A stretch of DNA of 64,000 nt. It comes from Streptomyces sp. S4.7 (lineage in GTDB: Bacteria; Actinomycetota; Actinomycetes; Streptomycetales; Streptomycetaceae). A model generated the notes under the pieces. It did not search any database, was not told the DNA's origin, and was given only the letters and a program-made list of their open reading frames with translations. Both the position numbers and the translations under genes were made by a program. Every line of letters starts with the position of its first letter. The stretch's first letter is position 1. The stretch covers positions 5,580,001 to 5,644,000 of the forward strand of contig NZ_CP048397.1 of NCBI RefSeq assembly GCF_010384365.1. The letters are read 5' to 3'. Positions 9,387 to 17,685 of this stretch are shown in pieces.

Positions 9387-9721
9387 AGCTCATCACCGCA
9401 GTCGTCAAGCCACACCGACTGGACGAGATCAAGGAGGCCCTCCAGGCCTTCGGAGTCCAGGGCCTGACGGTCACGGAAGCAAGCGGATACGGCCGGCAGC
9501 GCGGCCACACCGAGGTCTACCGGGGCGCGGAGTACACCGTCGACCTGGTGCCGAAGATCCGCATCGAGGTGCTCGTCGAGGACGGCGACGCCGAGCAGCT
9601 CATCGAGGTCGTCGTGAAGGCCGCCAGGACGGGCAAGATCGGCGACGGCAAGGTGTGGAGCGTGCCGGTGGACACGGCGGTCCGGGTCCGTACGGGGGAA
9701 CGGGGCCCTGACGCCCTCTGA
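9383..9721 (+). CDS. glnK: PII nitrogen regulatory protein GlnK
   Basis: A complete 112-residue PII signal protein. It begins MKLITAVVKPHRLDEIKEAL, has the T-loop GRQRGHTEVYRGAEY with Tyr51 in its usual place, and the B-loop AARTGKIGDGKVWSVPV that binds ATP/ADP. PII proteins sense 2-oxoglutarate and energy status and gate AmtB. In Streptomyces, GlnK is adenylylated on Tyr51 by GlnD rather than uridylylated, which fits glnD being next door. It overlaps amtB by four bases (ATGA). A strong 16-bp hairpin follows before glnD, so glnD could be expressed at a lower level. No missing residues were noticed. Confidence 0.97.
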   Translation: MKLITAVVKPHRLDEIKEALQAFGVQGLTVTEASGYGRQRGHTEVYRGAEYTVDLVPKIRIEVLVEDGDAEQLIEVVVKAARTGKIGDGKVWSVPVDTAVRVRTGERGPDAL

Positions 9722-9771
9722 CACCGGACTCGGTCCGATGCCAGCGCGTGCTCGGTGAGCGGGCACGCTCT

Positions 9772-9810
9772 GGCGCCGGGCGCACCCTCCCAAGGGGTGC
9801 GCCCGGCGCC
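9772..9810 (+). terminator. Strong hairpin between glnK and glnD
   Basis: A perfect 16-bp inverted repeat (9772-9787 with 9795-9810) around a seven-base loop, extremely GC-rich and without a T-run. Placed inside an operon, it is probably a partial terminator or RNA-stabilising element lowering glnD relative to amtB-glnK. Confidence 0.75.
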
Positions 9811-9959
9811 GCTCGCGTTCCGGGGACGGGGCGGGAGCCGGCGCCCAACTCGTGACGACGTCGCGCGAGTTGAGACACCGAGCGCGCTCGGAGACCGGAC
9901 GCGCAGCGAAACCGGGTGTCCCTCACGCGGGACGCCCGCCGAAAGACGGGACCTGCCGG

Positions 9960-12410
9960 GTGACCACCCCTCAACAGACGACCGGACAACCGGACCCGGG
10001 ACCCAGCGGCTACGCGGCCGCCCGGCTGAGCCTGCTGCACGAGAAGGCGCGGTCCGGCCCGCCACGCAGGGCCGCCCTGTCACGGCTCACGGACGACTGG
10101 CTGCACGCGCTGTTCACCGCCGCCGCACGCGAGGCGGGCGTCCAGGGCGCGGCCCTCGTCGCCGTCGGCGGTTACGGACGCGGCGAACTGTCCCCCCGCA
10201 GCGACCTCGACCTCCTCCTCCTGCACGACGGCAGCTGCGACGCCGCGGCGATCGCCGCGCTCGCGGACCGCGTCTGGTACCCCGTCTGGGACCTCGGGCT
10301 CGCCCTCGACCACTCCGTACGTACGACCTCAGAGGCCCGAAGGACCGCCGGCGAGGACCTGAAGGTGCAACTCGGGCTCCTCGACGCCCGCCACATCGTC
10401 GGAGACCCGGCGCCCACCGCCGCGCTGCGCACCGCCGTACTCGCCGACTGGCGCAACCAGGCCCCCAAGCGCCTGCCCGAACTCGACGAACTCTGCCGCG
10501 AACGCGCGGAGCGCCAGGGCGAACTGCAGTTCCTCCTCGAACCCGACCTCAAGGAGGCACGGGGCGGGCTCAGGGACGCCACTGCGCTGCGCGCCGTCGC
10601 CGCGTCCTGGCTGGCCGACGCCCCCCGCGAGGGACTCGCCGACGCCCGCCGCGCGCTCCTCGACGTACGCGACGCCCTGCACCTGACGACCGGCCGGGCC
10701 ACCGACCGGCTCGCCCTCCAGGAACAGGACGGCGTCGCCGCCGACCTCGGCATCGGCGACGCCGACGAACTCCTGCGACAGGTCTACGAAGCGGCGCGCA
10801 CCGTGTCGTACGCCTCCGACGTCACCTGGCGCGAGGTCAACCGCGTCCTGCGCTCCCGCGCCGCCCGCCCGCGCCTGCGCGCCCTCCTGGGCGGCAGCCG
10901 CCCCGCCCCGGAGCGGACGCCGCTCGCCGAAGGCGTCGTGGAGCAGGACGGCGAGGCGGTGCTCGCCAGGACGGCCCGCGTCGAACGCGACGCCGCGCTG
11001 CCCCTGCGCGCCGCTGCCGCCGCCGCCCAGTCCGGGCTGCCGATCTCGCCCTACGTCGTCAGGCGGCTCGCCGCCGCGCACCCGCTGCCCGTGCCGTGGC
11101 CCGCCGCGGCACGTGAGGAGTTCGTCACGCTGCTCGGCGCGGGGGAGCCGACGGTCGCCGTCTGGGAAGCGTTCGAGGCCGAAGGCCTGATCACGCGCCT
11201 CATCCCCGAGTGGGAGCGCGTCCGCTGCCGGCCCCAGCGCAACGCCGTGCACACCTGGACCGTGGACCGTCACCTCGTCGAGACGGCGGTCGAGGCGTCC
11301 GCGCTGACCCGCCGGGTGAGTCGGCCCGACCTGCTCCTGGTCGCGGCCCTGCTCCACGACATCGGCAAGGGTCTGCCCGGAGACCACTCCGCGGCCGGTG
11401 AGCCCGTCGCGCGCTCCGTCGCCCTGCGGATCGGCTTCGACCGGGCCGACGCGGAGGTCGTCGCCACGCTCGTACGCCACCATCTGCTGCTCGTCGAAAC
11501 GGCCACCCGGCGTGACCTGGACGATCCGGCGACCGTCGGCTCCGTCGCCGAGAAGGTCGACTCGCTGTCCACCCTCGAACTGCTCCACGCGCTCACCGAG
11601 GCCGACGCGCTCGCCACCGGGCCCGCCGCGTGGTCCGCGTGGCGTTCGTCGCTCGTCACCGACCTCGTCGGCCGCGTCGCCGCCGTCCTCGCGGGCAGGG
11701 CGCCCGCCGCCCCGCGCCCCGTGGTGACCAGCGCGGAACAAGAACGCCTCGCCGTCGAGGCGCTGCGCACCGGCGGCCCCGTCCTGTCCCTCCACGCCCA
11801 GCCGGAGCCTCCCCAGGAGGACGACGAACCGGAGCCGGTCGGCGTCGAACTCCTTATCGCCCTCCCCGACCGCCCCGGCGTCCTGCCGGCCGCCGCGGGG
11901 GTCCTCGCACTGCACCGGCTCACCGTGCGGGCGGCCGATCTGCGCATCGTCGAACTGCCGACGGCGCTCGGCGAGGTCTCCGACGTCCTGCTGCTGAGCT
12001 GGCGGGTCGCGGCGGCGTACGGGTCCCTGCCCCAGGCCACGCGGCTGCGAGCCGACCTCGTACGGGCCCTGGACGGCTCGCTCGACATCCGGTCCCGGCT
12101 CGCGGAGCGCGAGGCCGCCTATCCCCGACGGCGCGGCACCCAGGCCCCGCCGCCCCGGGTGGCGGTGGTGCCGGGCAGTTCGGAACTGGCCACCGTGATC
12201 GAAGTACGCGCGCAGGACGCCCCCGGCCTGCTGCACCGGATCGGGCGGGCGCTGGAGGAGGCGGCGGTACGGGTCCGCAGCGCGCACGTGTCCACACTGG
12301 GCGCGAACGTGGTGGACACCGTTTACATCACCCGCCCCGACGGGGCCCTCCTGACGACGGGGGAGGCGACGGCGGTCGCGAAGATGGTGGAGGAGGCCCT
12401 GCGCGGGTGA
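9960..12410 (+). CDS. glnD: GlnD PII adenylyltransferase/deadenylylase
   Basis: A bifunctional nucleotidyltransferase/HD enzyme that modifies and demodifies GlnK; in Streptomyces the modification is AMP. Domains in order: nucleotidyltransferase at about residues 65-90 with GGYGRGE and SDLDLL (metal-binding Asp pair), a long helical linker, an HD domain at about 430-530 with HTWTVDRHLVET and ALLHDIGKG, then two ACT domains near 630 and 745 that in other bacteria sense glutamine. From GTG 9960 it is 816 residues, close to known homologues. A start at GTG 9852 is also open and has a G-rich upstream site; the extra 36 residues are Arg-rich and unlike the family, so 9960 is preferred, with uncertainty. 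Confidence 0.93.
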   Translation: MTTPQQTTGQPDPGPSGYAAARLSLLHEKARSGPPRRAALSRLTDDWLHALFTAAAREAGVQGAALVAVGGYGRGELSPRSDLDLLLLHDGSCDAAAIAALADRVWYPVWDLGLALDHSVRTTSEARRTAGEDLKVQLGLLDARHIVGDPAPTAALRTAVLADWRNQAPKRLPELDELCRERAERQGELQFLLEPDLKEARGGLRDATALRAVAASWLADAPREGLADARRALLDVRDALHLTTGRATDRLALQEQDGVAADLGIGDADELLRQVYEAARTVSYASDVTWREVNRVLRSRAARPRLRALLGGSRPAPERTPLAEGVVEQDGEAVLARTARVERDAALPLRAAAAAAQSGLPISPYVVRRLAAAHPLPVPWPAAAREEFVTLLGAGEPTVAVWEAFEAEGLITRLIPEWERVRCRPQRNAVHTWTVDRHLVETAVEASALTRRVSRPDLLLVAALLHDIGKGLPGDHSAAGEPVARSVALRIGFDRADAEVVATLVRHHLLLVETATRRDLDDPATVGSVAEKVDSLSTLELLHALTEADALATGPAAWSAWRSSLVTDLVGRVAAVLAGRAPAAPRPVVTSAEQERLAVEALRTGGPVLSLHAQPEPPQEDDEPEPVGVELLIALPDRPGVLPAAAGVLALHRLTVRAADLRIVELPTALGEVSDVLLLSWRVAAAYGSLPQATRLRADLVRALDGSLDIRSRLAEREAAYPRRRGTQAPPPRVAVVPGSSELATVIEVRAQDAPGLLHRIGRALEEAAVRVRSAHVSTLGANVVDTVYITRPDGALLTTGEATAVAKMVEEALRG

Positions 12411-12569
12411 CACGGGGCGGCGGACCGTCGCAGTACGGGGCGGGTAAGTCGCGGCGTCGGAGGACCCCGCAGGGGCAATCCCACCGGGCAGGGCCCCTCG
12501 TATTTGCCCGGCCGGATACCCTGGAGAGCAATCCACTCTGACCCCGACCCCTGAGGACCTACGAGCGCC

Positions 12570-14120
12570 GTGTTCGATACCCTCTCCGATCGCCTCTCAG
12601 CGACTTTCAAAACCCTCCGCGGCAAGGGGCGACTGTCCGAGGCGGACATCGACGCCACCGCACGCGAGATCCGCATCGCGCTCCTCGAGGCGGACGTCGC
12701 GCTTCCCGTGGTCCGCGACTTCACCGCGAAGGTCAAGGAGCGGTCACGCGGTGAAGAGGTCTCGCGGGCGCTCAACCCCAGCCAGCAGATCATCAAGATC
12801 GTCAACGAGGAGCTCGTAGGCATCCTCGGCGGCGAGACGCGGCGCCTGCGCTTCGCCAAGCAGCCGCCCACCGTGATCATGCTCGCCGGCCTCCAGGGCG
12901 CGGGCAAGACGACCCTCGCGGGCAAGCTGGGCCTCTGGCTCAAGGGCCAGGGACACTCCCCGCTGCTGGTCGCCTGTGACCTCCAGCGCCCCAACGCCGT
13001 CAACCAGCTCTCTGTCGTCGCCGAGCGCGCGGGCGTCTCGGTGTACGCCCCGGAGCCCGGCAACGGTGTGGGCGACCCGGTCAAGGTGGCCGAGGACTCG
13101 ATCAAGTACGCCAAGGACAGGGTCCACGACGTCGTCATCGTCGACACCGCCGGTCGTCTCGGCATCGACGAGGAACTGATGCGGCAGGCCGCGGACATCC
13201 GCGACGCCGTCAACCCCGACGAGGTCCTGTTCGTCGTCGACGCGATGATCGGCCAGGACGCGGTCAACACCGCCGAGGCCTTCCGTGACGGAGTCGGCTT
13301 CGACGGCGTCGTGCTGTCCAAGCTCGACGGCGATGCCCGCGGCGGCGCCGCGCTGTCCATCGCGCACGTCACCGGCAAGCAGATCATGTTCGCCTCCAAC
13401 GGCGAGAAGCTGGACGAGTTCGACGCGTTCCACCCGGACCGCATGGCGTCCCGCATCCTCGACATGGGCGACATGCTCAGCCTCATCGAGAAGGCCGAGC
13501 AGACCTTCAGCCAGGCCGAGGCCGAGAAGATGGCCCAGAAGCTGGCGAAGGGCCCCAAGGAGTTCACGCTCGACGACTTCCTGGCGCAGATGGAACAGGT
13601 CCGGAAGATGGGCTCCATCTCGAAGCTGCTCGGGATGCTGCCCGGCATGGCCCAGATGAAGGACCAGATCAGCAACATCGACGAGCGGGACGTCGACCGC
13701 ACCGCCGCGATCATCAAGTCCATGACGCCGGGGGAGCGGCACGAGCCGACCATCATCAACGGTTCACGCCGGGCGCGCATCGCCAAGGGTTCGGGCGTCG
13801 AGGTCAGCGCCGTGAAGAGCCTGGTGGAGCGGTTCTTCGAGGCCCGCAAGATGATGTCGAAGATGGCTCAGGGTGGCGGGATGCCGGGAATGCCGGGCGC
13901 TCCCGGCTCGGGCGGCGGGCCCGGCAGGCAGAAGAAGCAGCAGAAGCAGGCCAAGGGGAAGCGGCGCTCGGGCAACCCGATGAAGCGCAAGGCCGAGGAG
14001 CAGGCCGCCGCGGTTCGGCGCGAGGAAGCGGCGCAGGCGGGCGGCGCGTTCGGCCTGCCAGCGGCCGAGGCGGACAAGAACTTCGAACTGCCCGACGAGT
14101 TCAAGAAGTTCATGGGCTGA
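12570..14120 (+). CDS. ffh: Signal recognition particle protein Ffh
   Basis: The SRP54-type GTPase that, with 4.5S RNA, binds signal peptides on ribosomes and hands them to FtsY. The N domain (residues 1-90) is followed by the G domain with GLQGAGKTTLAGKLG, the DLQRPNAVNQL segment, VDTAGRLGIDEEL and SKLDGDARGGAAL, then the methionine-rich M domain (about 300-430) with GSGVEVSAVKSLVERF. The C-terminus is a Gly/Met/Lys-rich tail ending ELPDEFKKFMG. 516 residues, normal for Streptomyces. The start GTG 12570 is preceded by TGAGGAC. A long palindromic hairpin lies just after the stop and is shared with the convergent yhf-like block. Confidence 0.97.
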   Translation: MFDTLSDRLSATFKTLRGKGRLSEADIDATAREIRIALLEADVALPVVRDFTAKVKERSRGEEVSRALNPSQQIIKIVNEELVGILGGETRRLRFAKQPPTVIMLAGLQGAGKTTLAGKLGLWLKGQGHSPLLVACDLQRPNAVNQLSVVAERAGVSVYAPEPGNGVGDPVKVAEDSIKYAKDRVHDVVIVDTAGRLGIDEELMRQAADIRDAVNPDEVLFVVDAMIGQDAVNTAEAFRDGVGFDGVVLSKLDGDARGGAALSIAHVTGKQIMFASNGEKLDEFDAFHPDRMASRILDMGDMLSLIEKAEQTFSQAEAEKMAQKLAKGPKEFTLDDFLAQMEQVRKMGSISKLLGMLPGMAQMKDQISNIDERDVDRTAAIIKSMTPGERHEPTIINGSRRARIAKGSGVEVSAVKSLVERFFEARKMMSKMAQGGGMPGMPGAPGSGGGPGRQKKQQKQAKGKRRSGNPMKRKAEEQAAAVRREEAAQAGGAFGLPAAEADKNFELPDEFKKFMG

Positions 14121-14131
14121 GGCGGTCGGCC

Positions 14132-14164
14132 CGCGTGTACGAGGCGCGGCGCCTCGTACACGCG
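14132..14164. terminator. Bidirectional terminator between ffh and the yhf-like block
   Basis: Near-perfect 16-base arms (14132-14147 and 14149-14164) separated by one base, so the real loop is four to six bases within the palindrome. Because ffh (+) and yhfW (-) converge here, the symmetric structure can stop both transcripts. Confidence 0.8.
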
Positions 14165-14178
14165 AGACGCCGCGGCAC

Positions 14179-15405
14179 TCAGCGCGGTTGGTCGAGCAGC
14201 GTCGTTCCCGTCGTGAGGGCGTGCGCGTCCAGGCCGAGCGAGGCCGCGGCCGTCGCCCCCACGTCCGCCAAGGTGGCGGCGTCCGGGAGGAGTTCGATCC
14301 CCGCGGCGTCCGGGCGGTGGATCAGGACGGGAACGTACTCGCGCGTGTGGTAGGCGTGCCCGATCGTCGGATCGTTGCCGTGGTCGGCCGTGACGATCAG
14401 ACGGTCGCCGGGCGTGGTGAGCAGCCCCGTCAGCTCGGCGAGCCCCGCGTCCACCTGCTCCAGGACGCTCCCGTAGCGCCCCGTGTCCTGCTGATGGCCC
14501 GCGAGATCGGTCTCCTGGACGTTCGCGACGACGAGGCCGCCCCGCCCGCCCCGTACCGCCGTCAGCGTGTGCTCCATGACTTCCCCCGTCGCGACGGCGG
14601 GGCGCCGTACGGCGGCTTCGCACGCCAGGATGTCCGCCGCCTTGCCGACGAGGGTGACCGGGACGCCGGTGCGGGCTGCGATGTCGGGCAGTTGCCGGGT
14701 GTGGTCGAGCTCCACGCCCAGATGCCGCACCTGGAGGCCGCCGTTGCGGTAGAAGCCGGTGGCCGGGGTGTCCAGGCCCACGGTGCCGCCGTCGCCGTCC
14801 CGTACGTATGTGGTGAGCGCCCCGTCCGAGTGGCCGCCCACCGCGATCACGCGGGCGACCGGCGCGATGGCCCGCACCGTACGGGCGATGGCGAGGATGC
14901 GGTCGAAGGACAGGTCGTCCAGACGTCCGGAGGCGTTCCAGTTGATGCCGGGGTCGGCCTCGAGGTTGTCGTGGACCAGGACGGCGCCGTCGACGAGCAG
15001 GAGCGGCCGGCCGGCGAGGGGCTCGACCAGATGGCCCGCGGACTTCAGCGCGCCGCTCACCTCCTCCAGATGCCCGGCGAGCGGGGCCACCGTGACCCGG
15101 CTGAAGTCCGCGCCCATCATGGTCTGATGCCCGGCGAAGGTGTCCGCCCCGGGGTAGCCGAGAGCGGCCCGGCCCGCGGCGACGGGGCGGTCGGTCCGCC
15201 GGGCGAGATCCGGGTGCGGGTGGACGAGGCCGAGGCCCAGCGCGCCGAGTGCGGGCAGCAGGAGCGGCCGTCCCAGCGACGCGCGGCAGTGGTCGAGTAC
15301 ATGCCCGCAGGTGTCGGCGGTGAGATCGCCGGGCCGTAGCGACCCCGCGTCCGGCATCGCGCCGACACCGAATCCGTCGATCACGACGATCACGGTCGTG
15401 CTCAT
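14179..15405 (-). CDS. yhfW: YhfW-like phosphopentomutase-family metalloenzyme
   Basis: A 408-residue alkaline-phosphatase-superfamily enzyme resembling phosphopentomutase (DeoB) and E. coli YhfW. The family chemistry moves a phosphate on a sugar via a phospho-threonine and two Mn ions. Visible residues: Asp10 in VVIDGFGVG, the nucleophile region DTFAGH with Thr89, DLAGH (Asp300, His304), TADHGNDPT (Asp341, His342) and HTREYVPVL (His353). All catalytic positions of phosphopentomutase appear kept, so an active mutase or phosphatase is likely. It is the last gene of the minus-strand block and starts at ATG 15405, twelve bases after yhfX. The substrate is unknown; the PLP enzymes next to it suggest something other than ordinary nucleoside salvage. 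Confidence 0.85.
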   Translation of the reverse strand: MSTTVIVVIDGFGVGAMPDAGSLRPGDLTADTCGHVLDHCRASLGRPLLLPALGALGLGLVHPHPDLARRTDRPVAAGRAALGYPGADTFAGHQTMMGADFSRVTVAPLAGHLEEVSGALKSAGHLVEPLAGRPLLLVDGAVLVHDNLEADPGINWNASGRLDDLSFDRILAIARTVRAIAPVARVIAVGGHSDGALTTYVRDGDGGTVGLDTPATGFYRNGGLQVRHLGVELDHTRQLPDIAARTGVPVTLVGKAADILACEAAVRRPAVATGEVMEHTLTAVRGGRGGLVVANVQETDLAGHQQDTGRYGSVLEQVDAGLAELTGLLTTPGDRLIVTADHGNDPTIGHAYHTREYVPVLIHRPDAAGIELLPDAATLADVGATAAASLGLDAHALTTGTTLLDQPR

Positions 15406-15417
15406 GGCTCTGGCTCC

Positions 15418-16578
15418 TTACCGGGCCCGGCCCTGAGCGTCGTACAGGCCGGTCAGCCGGGGCTCTCCGGTGGAGAGCCCGGCGACCACCGCGACGGTCG
15501 AGCGGGTGACGAAGATCTGGGTGCGGAAGGCGAGTACGGCGGTGTCCCCGACCTGAACGTCCGCGGCGTGGGCGGGGAGTTGGAGCAGTCGGTAGTAGTC
15601 GATGTTCTCCGGGGGTGCTTCCTGCACCGGCAGCCGCAGACCGGTGCGCGGCAGCAGGGCGTCCCGGATGTGCGCGCGCGGATAGAAGCCGCCGCCGTGG
15701 ATCGCGGGCCGTCCGTCGGCGAGGGTGTGGGCGACCTCGCTGACGTACACATAGGCGGGGCGCTCCGGCTGCTGGTGGTCGACCGCGTGCAGCGGGGTCG
15801 TTCCGGTGAGGGCGTGGCCGGGTTCGCCATGCGTGGCACCCAGCTCGGCGAGGAGCGGGAGGGAGGCCATGGAAGTGGCACTGGGAGCGCTGAGCTTCAG
15901 CCCTTCATGTCCACGTGCGGCGAGCAACTCGCGCGCCTTGATCGCGAGTTGGAAGTTCTGAGTGGGGGCCGGCGCTCCGGTCGACGGATCGCACAGGACA
16001 CAGGGGAACGCGGTGGCGCCCGCGATCCTGATGCCCGGCAACGCCTCCGCCGCCGCCGCGAAGTCGTCGAGGCCGGCGAACGGCACACCGCCCTCCTGCC
16101 CCGGATAGACCCTGTCCGTGCCCTCAAGGCGTACGAGTACGTCCTGGACGGTGCCGAGCCGCCGGGCCGCGTCCGAGACAGCGCGGGCGTTGGCGAGGTC
16201 GAAGACGGTCACCGTCTCCGGCCGCCACGCGAGCATCTCGGGCAGCTGACGGGGCGGGATCTGTACGAGGTGGCCGAGGTTGCCGGCCCGTGCCCCCGCG
16301 TCGTGCAGCAGCCGCGCCTCGTACGGATCGATCGCCGCGAACCGGGGGATGTGCCGGGAGATCGCCCGGATCAGCGCCGGATTGCGGCCGATCTGCTTGA
16401 CCACGAACCAGAGCGAGAGACCGAGCCGTTCGGCCTCACCGGCCAGCAGCGCGGCATTGGCCTCCACCGTGTCTGCGTCGATCACGTACGTGTCCGGCGG
16501 GACGGCGCCGGAGCGGTGCAGCGAGACCGCCACGTCGACGAGCGCGGGGTTGCGGGCCAGGACGGCGTCCAGGAACAC
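15418..16578 (-). CDS. yhfX: YhfX-like fold-type III PLP enzyme (alanine racemase/threonine aldolase fold)
   Basis: A 386-residue protein of the YhfX family, related to alanine racemase and D-amino-acid aldolase. The probable PLP lysine is Lys61 in WFVVKQIGRNP, followed by HLVQIPP and further barrel segments (VLVRLEGTD, KLSAPSATSMASL, GEPGHALTGTTPLHA). The C-terminal beta domain carries IHGGGFYPRAH, resembling the second-domain active site of this fold. The start is two bases downstream of the yhfS stop, so they are tightly coupled. Expected reactions are racemisation, epimerisation or retro-aldol cleavage of an amino acid, possibly phosphorylated; none is established for the family as far as I know. 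Confidence 0.84.
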   Translation of the reverse strand: MFLDAVLARNPALVDVAVSLHRSGAVPPDTYVIDADTVEANAALLAGEAERLGLSLWFVVKQIGRNPALIRAISRHIPRFAAIDPYEARLLHDAGARAGNLGHLVQIPPRQLPEMLAWRPETVTVFDLANARAVSDAARRLGTVQDVLVRLEGTDRVYPGQEGGVPFAGLDDFAAAAEALPGIRIAGATAFPCVLCDPSTGAPAPTQNFQLAIKARELLAARGHEGLKLSAPSATSMASLPLLAELGATHGEPGHALTGTTPLHAVDHQQPERPAYVYVSEVAHTLADGRPAIHGGGFYPRAHIRDALLPRTGLRLPVQEAPPENIDYYRLLQLPAHAADVQVGDTAVLAFRTQIFVTRSTVAVVAGLSTGEPRLTGLYDAQGRAR

Positions 16579-16580
16579 GT

Positions 16581-17684
16581 TCAGTCCTTCAGGTCGTGCA
16601 GCGAACGGCGGAGGATCTCGATCACCAGATCGGCGCCGGCCCGCATGGGGTTGATCCGCACCGTCCGGTCGGCGAGTTCCGGAGCGTCGTCGAGGGCCGA
16701 GCTGGACATCCGGTAGAAGAGCGGGGCGATCTCGTAGCGGGAGTTGGAGCCTACGGGGTACGGCGCGGCGCCGTACCGCGCCGCCACGGCGGGCAGTTCA
16801 CGCGCGACGGGGCGGTCCAGGGCCACGAGCAGACAGCGGTCCTGCGCGTTCGCGATCCGCACCTGCGCCACGCCGGGTACCTCGCCGGCGGCGAGCCGCT
16901 CGGCGATCTCCGCGCCGACCCGGGACTGGACGGCCCACATGGCGGGGACGTGGGTGAGGGCGCGCAGCGCGTCGAGAGCCTGGTGGCCCTGCACCTGCCC
17001 GCCGCCCGAGTAGTTGTCGGCGCGTACGCGCTCCACGACGTCGGCCGCCCCGACGACGGCGCCGACCCCCTCGGGCCCGTGCAGTTTGAAGAGCGAGAAG
17101 CACGAGGCGTCGGCGCCGAGCTCAACTCCCGACAACGGTGCGCGCATTACCGCGTAGTTGTCGTCCACGATCGTGCGCACCCCGGCGGCGTGGCAGGCGG
17201 CGAGAACGCCCCCCGCGTCGTACGAGTCGGCGAGCCGCTGCCGGCTGTGCTGGACGTAGGCCCACCCGAACTCACCCGAGTCCAGGGCCCGGTGAAGCGC
17301 GACGTCATCGTTGAAGTCCGCCTCGACGGTGCGCACCCCCAGCCCGCGCAGCGTCACGGCGGTCGTCCGGTAGACCGGCGCCCGGTGGATCAGCAGCGGA
17401 TCACCGGGCCCGACGGCGCCCTGAAGCGCCGCCCGGATGGCGCCCGTGCCCGCGCCCTGTACGAGCGCGGCGTCCTGCGCACCGAAGAAATCGGCCAGCA
17501 CCGACTCGACCCGCGCCGTGGTACGGGGCCGGCCCAGGTCCGGCACCACACCCGCGTCCGACTCGAAGAGCTGTTGACCCTCGAAACGCGCGGCGGTGCA
17601 CTCCAGCAGCCGGAACTGCATCCGGACCGCGTCGTCCAGCGGGATCGTCGCCAGCGGGAAGGTCCGCGGCAGTTGGACGGACAT
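16581..17684 (-). CDS. yhfS: YhfS-like fold-type I PLP enzyme (aminotransferase/lyase)
   Basis: A 367-residue aspartate-aminotransferase-fold protein similar to E. coli YhfS. Visible PLP features are the VQGAGTGAIRAAL phosphate-binding turn (about residues 75-88), VDDNYAV with Asp174/Asp175 near the pyridine nitrogen, and SLFKLHGPEGVG with Lys200 as the probable Schiff-base lysine. It resembles the selenocysteine synthase or cystathionine-lyase-like branch rather than a classical aminotransferase, so a lyase role is equally possible. It starts two bases upstream of php's stop boundary and ends just before yhfX, consistent with one transcript. Substrate unknown. Confidence 0.83.
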   Translation of the reverse strand: MSVQLPRTFPLATIPLDDAVRMQFRLLECTAARFEGQQLFESDAGVVPDLGRPRTTARVESVLADFFGAQDAALVQGAGTGAIRAALQGAVGPGDPLLIHRAPVYRTTAVTLRGLGVRTVEADFNDDVALHRALDSGEFGWAYVQHSRQRLADSYDAGGVLAACHAAGVRTIVDDNYAVMRAPLSGVELGADASCFSLFKLHGPEGVGAVVGAADVVERVRADNYSGGGQVQGHQALDALRALTHVPAMWAVQSRVGAEIAERLAAGEVPGVAQVRIANAQDRCLLVALDRPVARELPAVAARYGAAPYPVGSNSRYEIAPLFYRMSSSALDDAPELADRTVRINPMRAGADLVIEILRRSLHDLKD

Positions 17685-17685
17685 C

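Noticed and set aside
10329..12536. 735-residue minus-strand frame opposite glnD
   Set aside because: Antisense shadow of glnD; no domain recognised.
12411..12569. Possible SRP RNA or small RNA between glnD and ffh
   Set aside because: No GGAAGGAAGC-type tetraloop or SRP RNA core is present; the spacer shows only ordinary GC-rich sequence.
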